Source of the DNA: Bact-19 sp038319215
Lineage (GTDB): Bacteria; Bacteroidota; Bacteroidia; Bacteroidales; ML635J-15
Assembly: GCA_038319215.1 (NCBI GenBank)
Contig: JBBQCZ010000004.1
Coordinates: 17,400-81,399, forward strand
DNA length: 64,000 bases
Direction: 5' to 3'
The notes beneath the pieces were generated by a model, which saw nothing but the letters and a program-made list of their open reading frames with translations, searched no databases and was not told where the DNA came from. Below, piece by piece: positions 44,741-52,439 of this stretch (its first letter is position 1; the number at the start of each line of letters is the position of its first letter). A program made the position numbers and the translations under genes.

Positions 44741-45658
44741 ATGGAAAATAAAAATAAAAACTTTCTCGTTTACGGGCTTCTCATTCTGTCTATGATATTG
44801 TGGGGAACTTCATTTGTTTGGAGTAAAGTTGCTTTGCAATATTATAACACAAACACTATAGTGTTTTTTAGGTTACTAGTTTCTGCTATTGTTCTTGTTC
44901 CAGTACTAATTATAACTAAAAAATTCAGATTCCCAGCAAAAAAACATTTACTAATGTTTATGCTATTGGCTTTGTTTGAGCCTTTCTTGTATTTTTTAGG
45001 CGAAACCAATGGGCTTAGGTATTTGGATCCGTCGATGACCTCTGTTTTAATTTCAGTTATACCCTTGTTTACGCCTTTTGTCGCTTATTATTTTTTGAAA
45101 GAGAAAATTACGGTACTCAATCTACTAGGAATAATAATTTCAATTTGTGGTATTGTTCTTTTGGTTTTCGGAAAAGATATGAGTCTAGAAGTTGCTCCTG
45201 TTGGCATGGCCTTGATTTTTCTAGCAATTGTTGCTGCAAATGGGTATAGTGTAATGATTAAAAAATTACCGAATGATTACTCTATTCTAAATGTAATTTT
45301 TTGGCAGAATATATTTGGTATGTTATATTTTAGTCCAATGGTTATTTTTACCTCCTATAATGATTTTTTTATAACTGGATTTGTTTCAGATGGTTTTTGG
45401 GCGATAGTAAAACTTGGATTCTTTGCATCCACATTAGCATTTTTGTTTTATATGTATGGGCTAAAATTTATGTCTATTACTAAAGTAAATGTCTTTACAA
45501 ACACAATACCTATTTTCACAATTTTAATTTCTTGGCTTTTGCTTGGTGAAGAAATTGGCGTAAAAAAGATTGTGGGGATTTTAATTGTCATTGTTGGCGT
45601 TATTATATCTCAATTGAAGTATCGATTTTTTCCGCTACAAAAACAAAACAAAAAATAA
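44741..45658 (+). CDS. EamA/DMT family transporter
   Basis: This 305-residue inner-membrane protein has ten helices in two EamA repeats; it opens with LVYGLLILSMILWGTSFVWSKVALQYY and ends with the helix KKIVGILIVIVGVIISQLKY. It is distinct in sequence from the paralogue at 26513-27427. The substrate is unknown. The ATG at 44741 is preferred to a TTG one codon earlier. It follows glyS by 18 bases on the same strand. Confidence 0.9.
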   Translation: MENKNKNFLVYGLLILSMILWGTSFVWSKVALQYYNTNTIVFFRLLVSAIVLVPVLIITKKFRFPAKKHLLMFMLLALFEPFLYFLGETNGLRYLDPSMTSVLISVIPLFTPFVAYYFLKEKITVLNLLGIIISICGIVLLVFGKDMSLEVAPVGMALIFLAIVAANGYSVMIKKLPNDYSILNVIFWQNIFGMLYFSPMVIFTSYNDFFITGFVSDGFWAIVKLGFFASTLAFLFYMYGLKFMSITKVNVFTNTIPIFTILISWLLLGEEIGVKKIVGILIVIVGVIISQLKYRFFPLQKQNKK

Positions 45659-45734
45659 CTACACTGGAATACCAAAAAAAACTGGGGTAATACACTTAAC
45701 AAATGTTTAAATAAGCCCATTACAATTTGATATT

Positions 45735-45790
45735 AAAAAAAAAGCACCTACATTAAAGTAAGTGCTTTTGAGGTACCTGGCGGAGTCGAA
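45735..45790 (-). repeat. Duplicate of the tRNA-Cys 3' end and terminator (copy A)
   Basis: This 56-base direct repeat matches 45923-45978 at 52 positions. On the minus strand it holds the tRNA T-arm and acceptor 3' strand (from the T-loop onward) and the downstream terminator hairpin. The stem of the terminator is identical in both copies while three of the four differences fall in its loop. The tRNA 5' half is missing here, so it is not a functional tRNA gene. Confidence 0.82.
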
Positions 45791-45922
45791 TCCCGTATTC
45801 CCAAAATCCGCAAAAATGAACGGATTTTAGTTGGAATACGAGGATCCACGAAAATTCTCGAAATTTTCGGGACCGCTCCTGCCATATTTGTATTGGGAAT
45901 AAAACCGGTCTGCAAAACCGGC
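45791..45922. other. Structured 132-bp insert between tRNA-Cys end copies
   Basis: The segment is made of overlapping inverted repeats: CGTATTCC/GGAATACG with inner AAAATCCG/CGGATTTT (45794-45840), CGAAAATT/AATTTTCG (45849-45869), TATTCCCAA/TTGGGAATA (45796-45804 and 45893-45901), and a 19-base inverted copy of the tRNA-Cys anticodon arm (45904-45922, partner 45988-46006). No gene is supported. It may be what remains of an element inserted at the tRNA 3' end. Confidence 0.6.
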
Positions 45923-45957
45923 AAAAAAAAAGCACCTACATTTCTGTAAGTGCTTGT
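45923..45957 (-). terminator. Terminator of tRNA-Cys
   Basis: On the minus strand AAGCAC-TTAC/GTA-GGTGCTT hairpin followed by nine T. Stem shared with the downstream duplicate at 45735-45768. Confidence 0.78.
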
Positions 45958-45958
45958 G

Positions 45959-46029
45959 AGGTACCTGGCGGAGTCGAACCGCCGTAGCCGGTTTTGCAGA
46001 CCGGTGCCTAGCCACTCGGCCAAGGTACC
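45959..46029 (-). tRNA. tRNA-Cys (GCA)
   Basis: A complete 71-base cloverleaf is read on the minus strand. The acceptor is GGTACCT/AGGTACC, the anticodon stem CCGGT/ACCGG with loop CTGCAAA gives anticodon GCA, and the T-arm is GGCGG-TTCGACT-CCGCC. The discriminator is U73, the identity base of tRNA-Cys. CCA is not encoded (TCA follows). The gene is followed by its own terminator and then by a second copy of its 3' end. Confidence 0.95.
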
Positions 46030-46215
46030 ATTTCGGGATTGCAAATATAGAATAATTTTATTAATCAGCAAAAAAAAAATACAGTTGAGAAAAAAGAGTA
46101 ATCTAAAATAAGTTTTATGCCCTTAAACCGGATGAAATTCATCATAAAAAATCTTAATATTGGGCAGTAAGCTTAAATTAAAATAATTTAGAGCTTATTT
46201 TAATAATAAGTTTTA

Positions 46216-46223
46216 TAATTTTG
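46216..46223 (+). promoter_or_regulatory. -7 element of the PLP enzyme gene promoter
   Basis: TAATTTTG, 39 bases before the ATG at 46263. No clear -33 TTG at standard distance. Confidence 0.5.
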
Positions 46224-46262
46224 TAATCTTAAACACAAATGTATTTACAATAATATTTTAAA

Positions 46263-47444
46263 ATGGAAACTAAAAACAAAGGTTTTAACACCAAATTAAT
46301 TCACGCAGGTGACTATGACGATGCGTTAGGAAGTGCAGTTCCGCCAATTTATCAAACATCAACTTTTAGATTTAAAAATGCAAAACACGGAGCGGATTGC
46401 TTTGCTGGAAGAGATTCTGGATATATTTACACAAGAATTGGAAACCCAACAATTAATTCGTTGGAAGAAAAACTTGCACAATTAGAGAATGGTTATCGTG
46501 GTATTGCTTTGTCGAGCGGTATGGCTGCGGTTTCTACAGTTTATATGGCTATTTTAGGAAAAGACTTGCATGTAATTAGTACAGATGCAGTTTATGGACC
46601 ATCAAGAGCTGTTCTTGAGAGAGATTTTTCAAGATTTGGTGTTCAGTATGACTTTGTAGATACTTCTAATATTTCGCTTATTGAGAAAGCAATTAAGCCA
46701 AACACAAAACTTTTGTGTCTTGAAACCCCTACAAATCCAACTATTGCACTTACAGATATCAAAGCAGCATCGGAAATAGCTCATAAACATGGAATCCTTG
46801 TATGTGTTGATAATACATTTTGCTCTCCATATTTACAAAAGCCACTTGACTTGGGTGCAGATATTTCATTGCATTCAGTTACCAAGTTTATAAACGGCCA
46901 TGCTGATATCGTAGGAGGAGCATTAATCGCAAAAGATCCGGAAGTTTATAAAAAACTTCGTCAGACCATGATATATATGGGTGGAAATATGGATCCACAT
47001 CAAGCATATCTTGTTAATCGCGGACTAAAAACTCTTGCTATTAGAATGGACAGATCAGAAGAATCATCAAGAATAATTGCTGAATATCTCGAGAATCATC
47101 CAAAAGTAGCATGGGTAAAATATCCAGGATTAAAATCTCATCCACAACATGAATTAGCAAAAGAGCAAATGTCGGGCTTTGGTGCAATGATTAGTTTTGA
47201 ACTTAAAGGTGGATTTAGTGCAGGTGAAATTATGATGAATAATGTTCATCTAGCAATGTTAGCTGTTTCATTAGGTGGTGTTGAAACTCTAATTCAACAT
47301 CCAGCATCTATGACACATGCAGGTTTGTCGAAAGAGGCTCGTGAGGCAGCAGGAATTACTGATGGATTAGTAAGATTCTCTGTCGGTATCGAAGATTGTG
47401 ATGACATTATTGAGGATTTAGCACACGCATTAGATCTAGTGTAA
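46263..47444 (+). CDS. Cys/Met-metabolism PLP enzyme (methionine gamma-lyase/cystathionine lyase type)
   Basis: This 393-residue PLP enzyme is of the trans-sulfuration family. The PLP lysine is in SLHSVTKFINGHADIVGG (about K210); YIYTRIGNPT and ALSSGMAAVS are the usual cofactor-binding motifs; the C-terminal ETLIQHPASMTHAGL is shared by methionine gamma-lyases and cystathionine gamma-synthases or lyases. The cysteine typical of methionine gamma-lyase after the YG motif (LYGC) is replaced (VYGP), so the precise reaction is open among C-S lyase or synthase activities. It is monocistronic, with a strong terminator. Confidence 0.88.
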   Translation: METKNKGFNTKLIHAGDYDDALGSAVPPIYQTSTFRFKNAKHGADCFAGRDSGYIYTRIGNPTINSLEEKLAQLENGYRGIALSSGMAAVSTVYMAILGKDLHVISTDAVYGPSRAVLERDFSRFGVQYDFVDTSNISLIEKAIKPNTKLLCLETPTNPTIALTDIKAASEIAHKHGILVCVDNTFCSPYLQKPLDLGADISLHSVTKFINGHADIVGGALIAKDPEVYKKLRQTMIYMGGNMDPHQAYLVNRGLKTLAIRMDRSEESSRIIAEYLENHPKVAWVKYPGLKSHPQHELAKEQMSGFGAMISFELKGGFSAGEIMMNNVHLAMLAVSLGGVETLIQHPASMTHAGLSKEAREAAGITDGLVRFSVGIEDCDDIIEDLAHALDLV

Positions 47445-47465
47445 CTTTATAAAAAATAGACAAAA

Positions 47466-47495
47466 AAAACTGCAAAAATTTTGCAGTTTTTTTTT
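47466..47495 (+). terminator. Terminator of the PLP enzyme gene
   Basis: ACTGCAAAA/TTTTGCAGT hairpin followed by a T run of nine or more. Confidence 0.85.
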
Positions 47496-47519
47496 GTTCT
47501 CTATGCAACCATTTTTTCA

Positions 47520-47620
47520 TCTTAATAGTTTAGTAATTATTCAGCTTACTCCTATGCAAGGCGGCAATTATTTTCAGTAAGCAAATAGAGGGTGCGTACG
47601 GCACCCTTTCCTCTTTTTAT
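47520..47620 (+). ncRNA. Candidate small RNA in the 441-base gap before sppA
   Basis: Two hairpins in a row: GCTTACT/AGTAAGC (47544-47582) enclosing GGCGGC, then GGGTGC/GCACCC with loop GTACG (47590-47606) followed by CTCTTTTT, a terminator-like ending. The segment is G+C-richer than the flanks, no gene reads through it, and it already lies after the terminator of the upstream gene. No promoter of the Bacteroidetes type was found upstream, so this is a weak call. The rest of the gap (47625-47815) shows only a short repeat at 47666-47676 and nothing else I can name. Confidence 0.35.
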
Positions 47621-47820
47621 TACTTGAGTATTCTTAAATTGGTCTATATGCGATGAGTAGATGGCGGTTGAGTATAGCTTTCAAAAGCACATTAAAAAAG
47701 ATGATTGTGTTTTTCTTGCGCCCATTCAGGGCTTAGCTTAAAAAGATTCTTGACTTATTTAAAATTACTTTTAGTATTTACAAATAGCTTGTGGTGACTT
47801 TGAAGACAGAAATATTTATG

Positions 47821-47856
47821 AAAAAAGGCCGCTTCCTTTCGGAAACAGCCTTTTTC
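47821..47856 (-). terminator. Terminator of sppA
   Basis: On the minus strand GGCTGTTTCC pairs with GGAAGCGGCC around a GAAA tetraloop, followed by T6. Confidence 0.85.
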
Positions 47857-47885
47857 TATTATTTGCGCTTACTAAATAATCAGAA

Positions 47886-49655
47886 TTAATAAATCTCTAG
47901 AGCATAGTCCATTCTAGCCTGTATGCCTTTTAGTTTTTGAACATCATTTAATAATTGATAAAACTTATAGTTTTCGCCGAGTACTTCTTTAATCGCATTT
48001 TGAGATGCATTATTCGACATGTCGGTCACAATCTTTTGCATAAAATCTTCTTTTTCAGGATATTCAAATATTCTATAGTCTTCAATTTTCGCAAGTTCAA
48101 CCGCTTTTTTAACTGCAGCATCTAATCCACCAATTTCGTCAACAAGACCAAGATCAATAGCATTTATTCCGCTCCAAACACGACCCTGACCAATAGAATC
48201 AACTTCCGCCTTTGTCATTTTTCTACCCTCTGCTACTTTAGTAATAAATACTTCATAAAAATCTTCAACTTGTCTTTGGATAAATTGTCCTTCAGCAGGC
48301 GTGAATGGACGCATAATTGAGCCAAAGTCTGCATTTGAATTTGTTTTAACGCCATCAAATGTAATTCCCAATTTTTCGGTCATAAGTTTTTCAATATTTG
48401 GAATCATCCCAAATACACCGATAGAACCAGTAATTGTATTTGGCTGTGCAAATATGTAGTTTGCTGGACAAGAAATATAATATCCACCTGAAGCAGCTAG
48501 GTTTCCCATAGAAACAACCACAGGCTTAACTTCAGCTGTTAGTTTAACTTCTCTCCAGATAATATCAGATGCAAGACCAGAACCTCCAGGAGAGTTAACT
48601 CTTAAAACCACTGCTTTAATGTTTTCATCTTCGCGGGCATCACGAATAAGGCCTGCCATCCAATCACCAGCAATGCTACCATCTTTTTTACCGCCATCAA
48701 TAATATCGCCTTCTGCAAAAATTACTGCTATCCTATTTTTAGAATCGTTTTTTTCTGACTCAACTTTTGCATCGCTGTATTTTGCAAGACCAATCATAAA
48801 CTCTTCTGGTTTTGCTTCTGATCCAGATTCAGTTTTAATTTGAGCTAGAACCTCATCATAATACATGATACCGTCAATAAAACCATATTTAAGTGCAGAT
48901 TCAGCATCGTAAACCAATAAGCTATCAGCATACATATTTAAGTCGGCAACTTTTAGTTCTCTTTGGCTTGAAATATTTTTACACATATCATCCCAAATGC
49001 TCTGTATTAGAGTAATAGATTGAAGTTTACTGGCTTCACTCATTTTGTCGTTCATAAAAGGTTCAACAGCAGACTTAAATTGTCCATGTCTAAAAATTTG
49101 AGCTTCTACACCCAGTTTTTCAAGAGCTCCTTTAAAGAACATTACTTGAGTACTTAAACCTTTCCACTCAATTGATCCTTGTGGATTCATATAAATTTTA
49201 TCAGAAACGGATGCGATATAATATGCTTTTTGAGAAAATCCTGATGAATAGCTAATGATAAATTTGCCAGAAGTTTTAAAGTCGATAAGTTTATTGCGGA
49301 TTTCTTCGATGCTTGCCATTCCTGCAGGAACGTAGCTAAGATCTAAGTAAATACCTTTAATTCTCTCATCTATTTTTGCTTTTTCAATAGTTTTCAAAAT
49401 ATCATTCAACCCTAATGTTTTTGTTGATTCAAGAGTTGAAAAATTAAAGTTGTCGAATGGATTATCAGATGCCTTATCAGGAATGTCGGCAGCCAAATTC
49501 ATTGTTAAAACAGAATTGTCACTAACAGCAACTTCGGACTCTCCAAAACTAGCAATGACGGCAGAAAATATTCCGAACATTATACCGAATACAACAACAA
49601 AAGTGATAATACTTCCAACGACTGTTGCTAAAGTATATTTCCAAAAATTATTCAT
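47886..49655 (-). CDS. sppA: Signal peptide peptidase SppA, 67-kDa type
   Basis: This 589-residue membrane-bound serine protease cuts leftover signal peptides in the membrane. It has an N-terminal anchor (about residues 7-33) and two S49 domains in tandem (about 55-270 and 300-560). The C-terminal domain holds the catalytic serine in MGNLAASGGYYISCPANYIF (about S400), and the general-base lysine is expected in the N-terminal domain near the SDKIYMNPQGSIEWKG segment. The double-domain length equals the E. coli type rather than the short Bacillus type. Confidence 0.95.
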   Translation of the reverse strand: MNNFWKYTLATVVGSIITFVVVFGIMFGIFSAVIASFGESEVAVSDNSVLTMNLAADIPDKASDNPFDNFNFSTLESTKTLGLNDILKTIEKAKIDERIKGIYLDLSYVPAGMASIEEIRNKLIDFKTSGKFIISYSSGFSQKAYYIASVSDKIYMNPQGSIEWKGLSTQVMFFKGALEKLGVEAQIFRHGQFKSAVEPFMNDKMSEASKLQSITLIQSIWDDMCKNISSQRELKVADLNMYADSLLVYDAESALKYGFIDGIMYYDEVLAQIKTESGSEAKPEEFMIGLAKYSDAKVESEKNDSKNRIAVIFAEGDIIDGGKKDGSIAGDWMAGLIRDAREDENIKAVVLRVNSPGGSGLASDIIWREVKLTAEVKPVVVSMGNLAASGGYYISCPANYIFAQPNTITGSIGVFGMIPNIEKLMTEKLGITFDGVKTNSNADFGSIMRPFTPAEGQFIQRQVEDFYEVFITKVAEGRKMTKAEVDSIGQGRVWSGINAIDLGLVDEIGGLDAAVKKAVELAKIEDYRIFEYPEKEDFMQKIVTDMSNNASQNAIKEVLGENYKFYQLLNDVQKLKGIQARMDYALEIY

Positions 49656-49769
49656 AATTAGTTATTTTAGTTTAAAAATTAAGATGCTAAATTACAATAG
49701 TATTTGTTACAAAACAAAAGTCTTAACAAGATATTAACTTTAAATGTTTTATTATGCTAGACTATAGTT

Positions 49770-49822
49770 ATACTCAGCCTCTATAAGATTTTGTAATATA
49801 AAACTCTATCGAGGTTGAGTAT
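49770..49822. repeat. 53-bp palindrome built from the GGYTGAGTATA repeat
   Basis: ATACTCAGCCTC and GAGGTTGAGTAT form the ends of an imperfect hairpin between sppA and the phosphatase gene. The left arm is a 17-base inverted match to 10759-10775. Confidence 0.5.
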
Positions 49823-49856
49823 AAAAAAAAGATGCGCACTATTAGGCACGCATCTC
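49823..49856 (-). terminator. Terminator of the e(P4)-type phosphatase gene
   Basis: On the minus strand GATGCG-GC/GC-GCATC with loop CTAATAGT and a following T8. Confidence 0.8.
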
Positions 49857-49875
49857 AAAATGAATTTCATTTATG

Positions 49876-50709
49876 TTATTTGCAAATCTCATCGTAACCG
49901 ATAAGTGCCTCAATTTTATTTTGCAATGCGGTTTTGTTCTCGTCTGTTGCTAATGGTTTTTCCCAATTACCATACATAGGATTAGGTAGAATAATAAAGA
50001 AAGAACCAAACTGATTTTTAAGATTGTCAACATCGTCAAAACCGTAATTCTCTGAACGATTATCAAGCATACTGTCAAAATCGGCCAGATTATCACCCAA
50101 TAAAAGAATAATATTGTATTTTTCTGCAACTAGTTTTCTGCGAGCATCTTTATCACTTTCGTCGGTTCTAAAGAAAAAGTTTTCAGCTTTTACTTCTGGA
50201 AAACCTAACTTCTTCATATTTGCAATAGTTGATTCCTTTTCGTTTTCACGACGGTTTGTAATATAAACTACTTCAACATTTTTAGATATTGCATAATTTA
50301 AAAATTCAATTGCTCCAGGAATTGCAGTTGCACAGCCTTTATCCGACCATTCTTTCCAGTTTTCCTTTGTGTAGCTAGTATCGTTTTCAACTAAATATGC
50401 TTCGAAATAACTGTTATCCATTACTGTTTCGTCAATATCCAAAACAATAGCTGCAGTTTTGTCTTTTTTTGCAGTTTTAATATTATTATCAATAGCAATT
50501 TTTGCAAAATTAAATGACTGATAGCAACATGCCCTATATTCAGCAGAACGTTGAACCCACAATGTGGCATTTACTAGATATTCAGAAGTTTCATTAACAA
50601 TAACTACTTCTTTTTCGCAGCAAACTTCCTTTTTTTCCTGTGAAGTATTGTTGCATGACCAAAAACTTAAAGCAGTAAGCAATACGACGAGATAAGTCAA
50701 ATTTTTCAT
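49876..50709 (-). CDS. 5'-nucleotidase, lipoprotein e(P4) family
   Basis: This 277-residue acid phosphatase of the HAD (class B/C) group is outer-membrane-anchored by a lipobox ending SFWSC (Cys about 19). The catalytic motif is VLDIDETVMDNSYF (Asp nucleophile and acid/base Asp); later motifs VVYITNRRENE and LLLGDNLADFD complete the HAD set. The Haemophilus e(P4) homologue dephosphorylates nucleotides such as NMN for uptake. The ATG at 50709 is chosen because it opens the lipoprotein signal; an upstream ATG at 50739 is unlikely. Confidence 0.9.
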   Translation of the reverse strand: MKNLTYLVVLLTALSFWSCNNTSQEKKEVCCEKEVVIVNETSEYLVNATLWVQRSAEYRACCYQSFNFAKIAIDNNIKTAKKDKTAAIVLDIDETVMDNSYFEAYLVENDTSYTKENWKEWSDKGCATAIPGAIEFLNYAISKNVEVVYITNRRENEKESTIANMKKLGFPEVKAENFFFRTDESDKDARRKLVAEKYNIILLLGDNLADFDSMLDNRSENYGFDDVDNLKNQFGSFFIILPNPMYGNWEKPLATDENKTALQNKIEALIGYDEICK

Positions 50710-50805
50710 AAAGTTAATTTTATAATGATTAGTGAACAAAAATAAAGAAGATTTATGGATTTCCGAAATATTTGAACGTTTATTTCAAAATAAGATCACC
50801 TCATT

Positions 50806-51489
50806 TTACTTTAGGATAGCGCCAACACTTATTTGTAAACCACTATACAGTAATTTTGACATAGGAAAGCTTAAAGTTCCTGATGTAATTGTATTGGCAT
50901 CTGTTGTGGCTATGTAGCTTCCTTCTATTTTTATAAGTTGACTTCCAGTGTAATAGTTAGCACCAATATATCCCCATGCTTTTTTGTTCACTTTAAAACT
51001 AAGCTTTACACCATAAATATATCCCCATCCAAAGCCATTGTTTTTAAAGTTTAATTGCGAATCGCAAGATGTAAGGTAATTTGCTTCGGCAAACATTTCG
51101 TTAAATTCTGATTCAATTATCTTTTGATTAAACGCAAAAAAGCCAAATACTCCTCCAACAAAATGAATCTTGAAAGTCTTAAAAGGCAATACTATTGCTG
51201 GCAGAAGTGTGAGTTCTAGAGATTGAAATGGACCAACTAAAGCCTTTTGAGAGTTGTAATTATCTGGGAATTCGGTCATGCTCATTCCGCCAATATTATA
51301 CATTCCAATTCCTGGAGACACCTGAAAGAAATTGCCAATCTTAACTGGTAAACTAAAGTTAACTGGTGCAATCGGATTTGAAAAGTGACCATATCTTGGA
51401 AAAAAGTAGGAAAAACCAACAGATTGAGAGAATGTATAATTAAAAGAAAAAAACAAAATGAATAATAATAGTAAAAAAGATTTTCTCAT
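50806..51489 (-). CDS. Secreted or outer-membrane hypothetical protein
   Basis: This 227-residue protein has a signal peptide (MRKSFLLLLFILFFSFNYTFSQ). The mature part alternates aromatic and small residues as in porin-like barrels and ends ...LLYSGLQISVGAILK. The last strand ends in Lys rather than Phe, so a barrel is likely but not certain. Immediately downstream of the small MORN lipoprotein gene on the same strand (36 bases), suggesting joint transcription. Function unknown. Confidence 0.65.
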   Translation of the reverse strand: MRKSFLLLLFILFFSFNYTFSQSVGFSYFFPRYGHFSNPIAPVNFSLPVKIGNFFQVSPGIGMYNIGGMSMTEFPDNYNSQKALVGPFQSLELTLLPAIVLPFKTFKIHFVGGVFGFFAFNQKIIESEFNEMFAEANYLTSCDSQLNFKNNGFGWGYIYGVKLSFKVNKKAWGYIGANYYTGSQLIKIEGSYIATTDANTITSGTLSFPMSKLLYSGLQISVGAILK

Positions 51490-51525
51490 AGTAGATAATT
51501 TTCAGACAAATACAAATATATGATC

Positions 51526-52071
51526 CTATTTATCTGTAGTTCCTTTTTGCCACAATATTTTACCTTTTTCGTACATCACTTCTCCAACTAGTTTAGCTTC
51601 AGGGTCGTAAAATTCCCAAAGGCCTTCTGCAACATCGTCTTTATAGTTTTTTGTGTATCTGGTTTTCCCATTTTCATAGAACACCTCACTACTTCCGTTT
51701 TTAAGTCCTTTTTCAAAGTACCCAATACTCCAGATTTGACCATTTTCATATAATGCAGTCCATTTCCCACTACGCAAATCATTTAAAAGCAGTCCTTCAA
51801 TAAAAAGCTTTCCTGATTTAAAATACTGTTTTTCATAAACGCTATCAGGATTTTGTGTGTCTATAAAATGAATCTTCAAAGGGTCGCCATTTTCAAAAGT
51901 ATCGACAATTATAATTCTAGAGCCCTCAATAAGACTGTCTTCTTGAAGTACTTTAGGTAACGTATCTTTTACAGAGTTTTCCGTTGATTGAGTTTGCCCG
52001 CTTTTGCAAGAGCCCATTACAAAAATTGCAATAACTAAATTGGTTGCAATAAAAAATTTTAAACCGTTCAT
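51526..52071 (-). CDS. Small lipoprotein with MORN/YwqK repeats
   Basis: This 181-residue protein has a lipoprotein signal (lipobox VMGSC, Cys about 22) and about four MORN_2-type repeats, e.g. GKWTALYENGQIWSIGYFE and NGSSEVFYENGKTRYTKNY. It shares the repeat type, not the length, of the 593-residue protein at 40751. Surface or periplasmic location is expected. The name antitoxin attached to this family by annotation pipelines has no support from the neighbourhood. Confidence 0.8.
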   Translation of the reverse strand: MNGLKFFIATNLVIAIFVMGSCKSGQTQSTENSVKDTLPKVLQEDSLIEGSRIIIVDTFENGDPLKIHFIDTQNPDSVYEKQYFKSGKLFIEGLLLNDLRSGKWTALYENGQIWSIGYFEKGLKNGSSEVFYENGKTRYTKNYKDDVAEGLWEFYDPEAKLVGEVMYEKGKILWQKGTTDK

Positions 52072-52388
52072 ATCAAATTAAATTTAAACCTTTACTTTTT
52101 TAAGAGCACAAAGGTAAAGAAAAGTTTGAAATCTATTAAGAAATATAAAAATTTGACACTAATTTTTTATGTTTGCAAAATGCGCTTTTAATTGTAATTA
52201 TTTCACATAATAAAACATCACAAAAACCACACAGACTTTGCAATAATTGACATGTCGTTATTCTAACAAATCTTACTAAAGAATTTTGTAATGATATAAA
52301 TATACACATCACACTATGATATTTTCACAAAAACATTGATACTCTAATTTAAAATCGCACAATTGTTTTAAATTTAATTTAGTAATTG
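52072..52388. other. AT-rich divergent intergenic region
   Basis: Between the MORN lipoprotein and lpxC-fabZ. It holds a minus-strand TACCTTTG (52109-52116), a plausible promoter element for the lipoprotein gene, and a plus-strand TATGTTTG (52168-52175) with no downstream gene for about 270 bases. Nothing else was recognised. Confidence 0.4.
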
Positions 52389-52396
52389 TATCTTTG
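52389..52396 (+). promoter_or_regulatory. -7 element of the lpxC-fabZ/lpxA promoter
   Basis: TATCTTTG, 44 bases before the ATG at 52440; TTG at 52363 is the nearest candidate -33 element, with a rather long spacer. Confidence 0.55.
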
Positions 52397-52439
52397 TTCC
52401 GTTTTTTTAGGAAAGAATTTCAAGATTGTTAAAAATACT

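Noticed and set aside
45748..46071. Three short reading frames on the minus strand across tRNA-Cys
   Set aside because: They read through the tRNA gene and its duplicated end; the apparent protein similarity between frames is caused by the DNA repeat.
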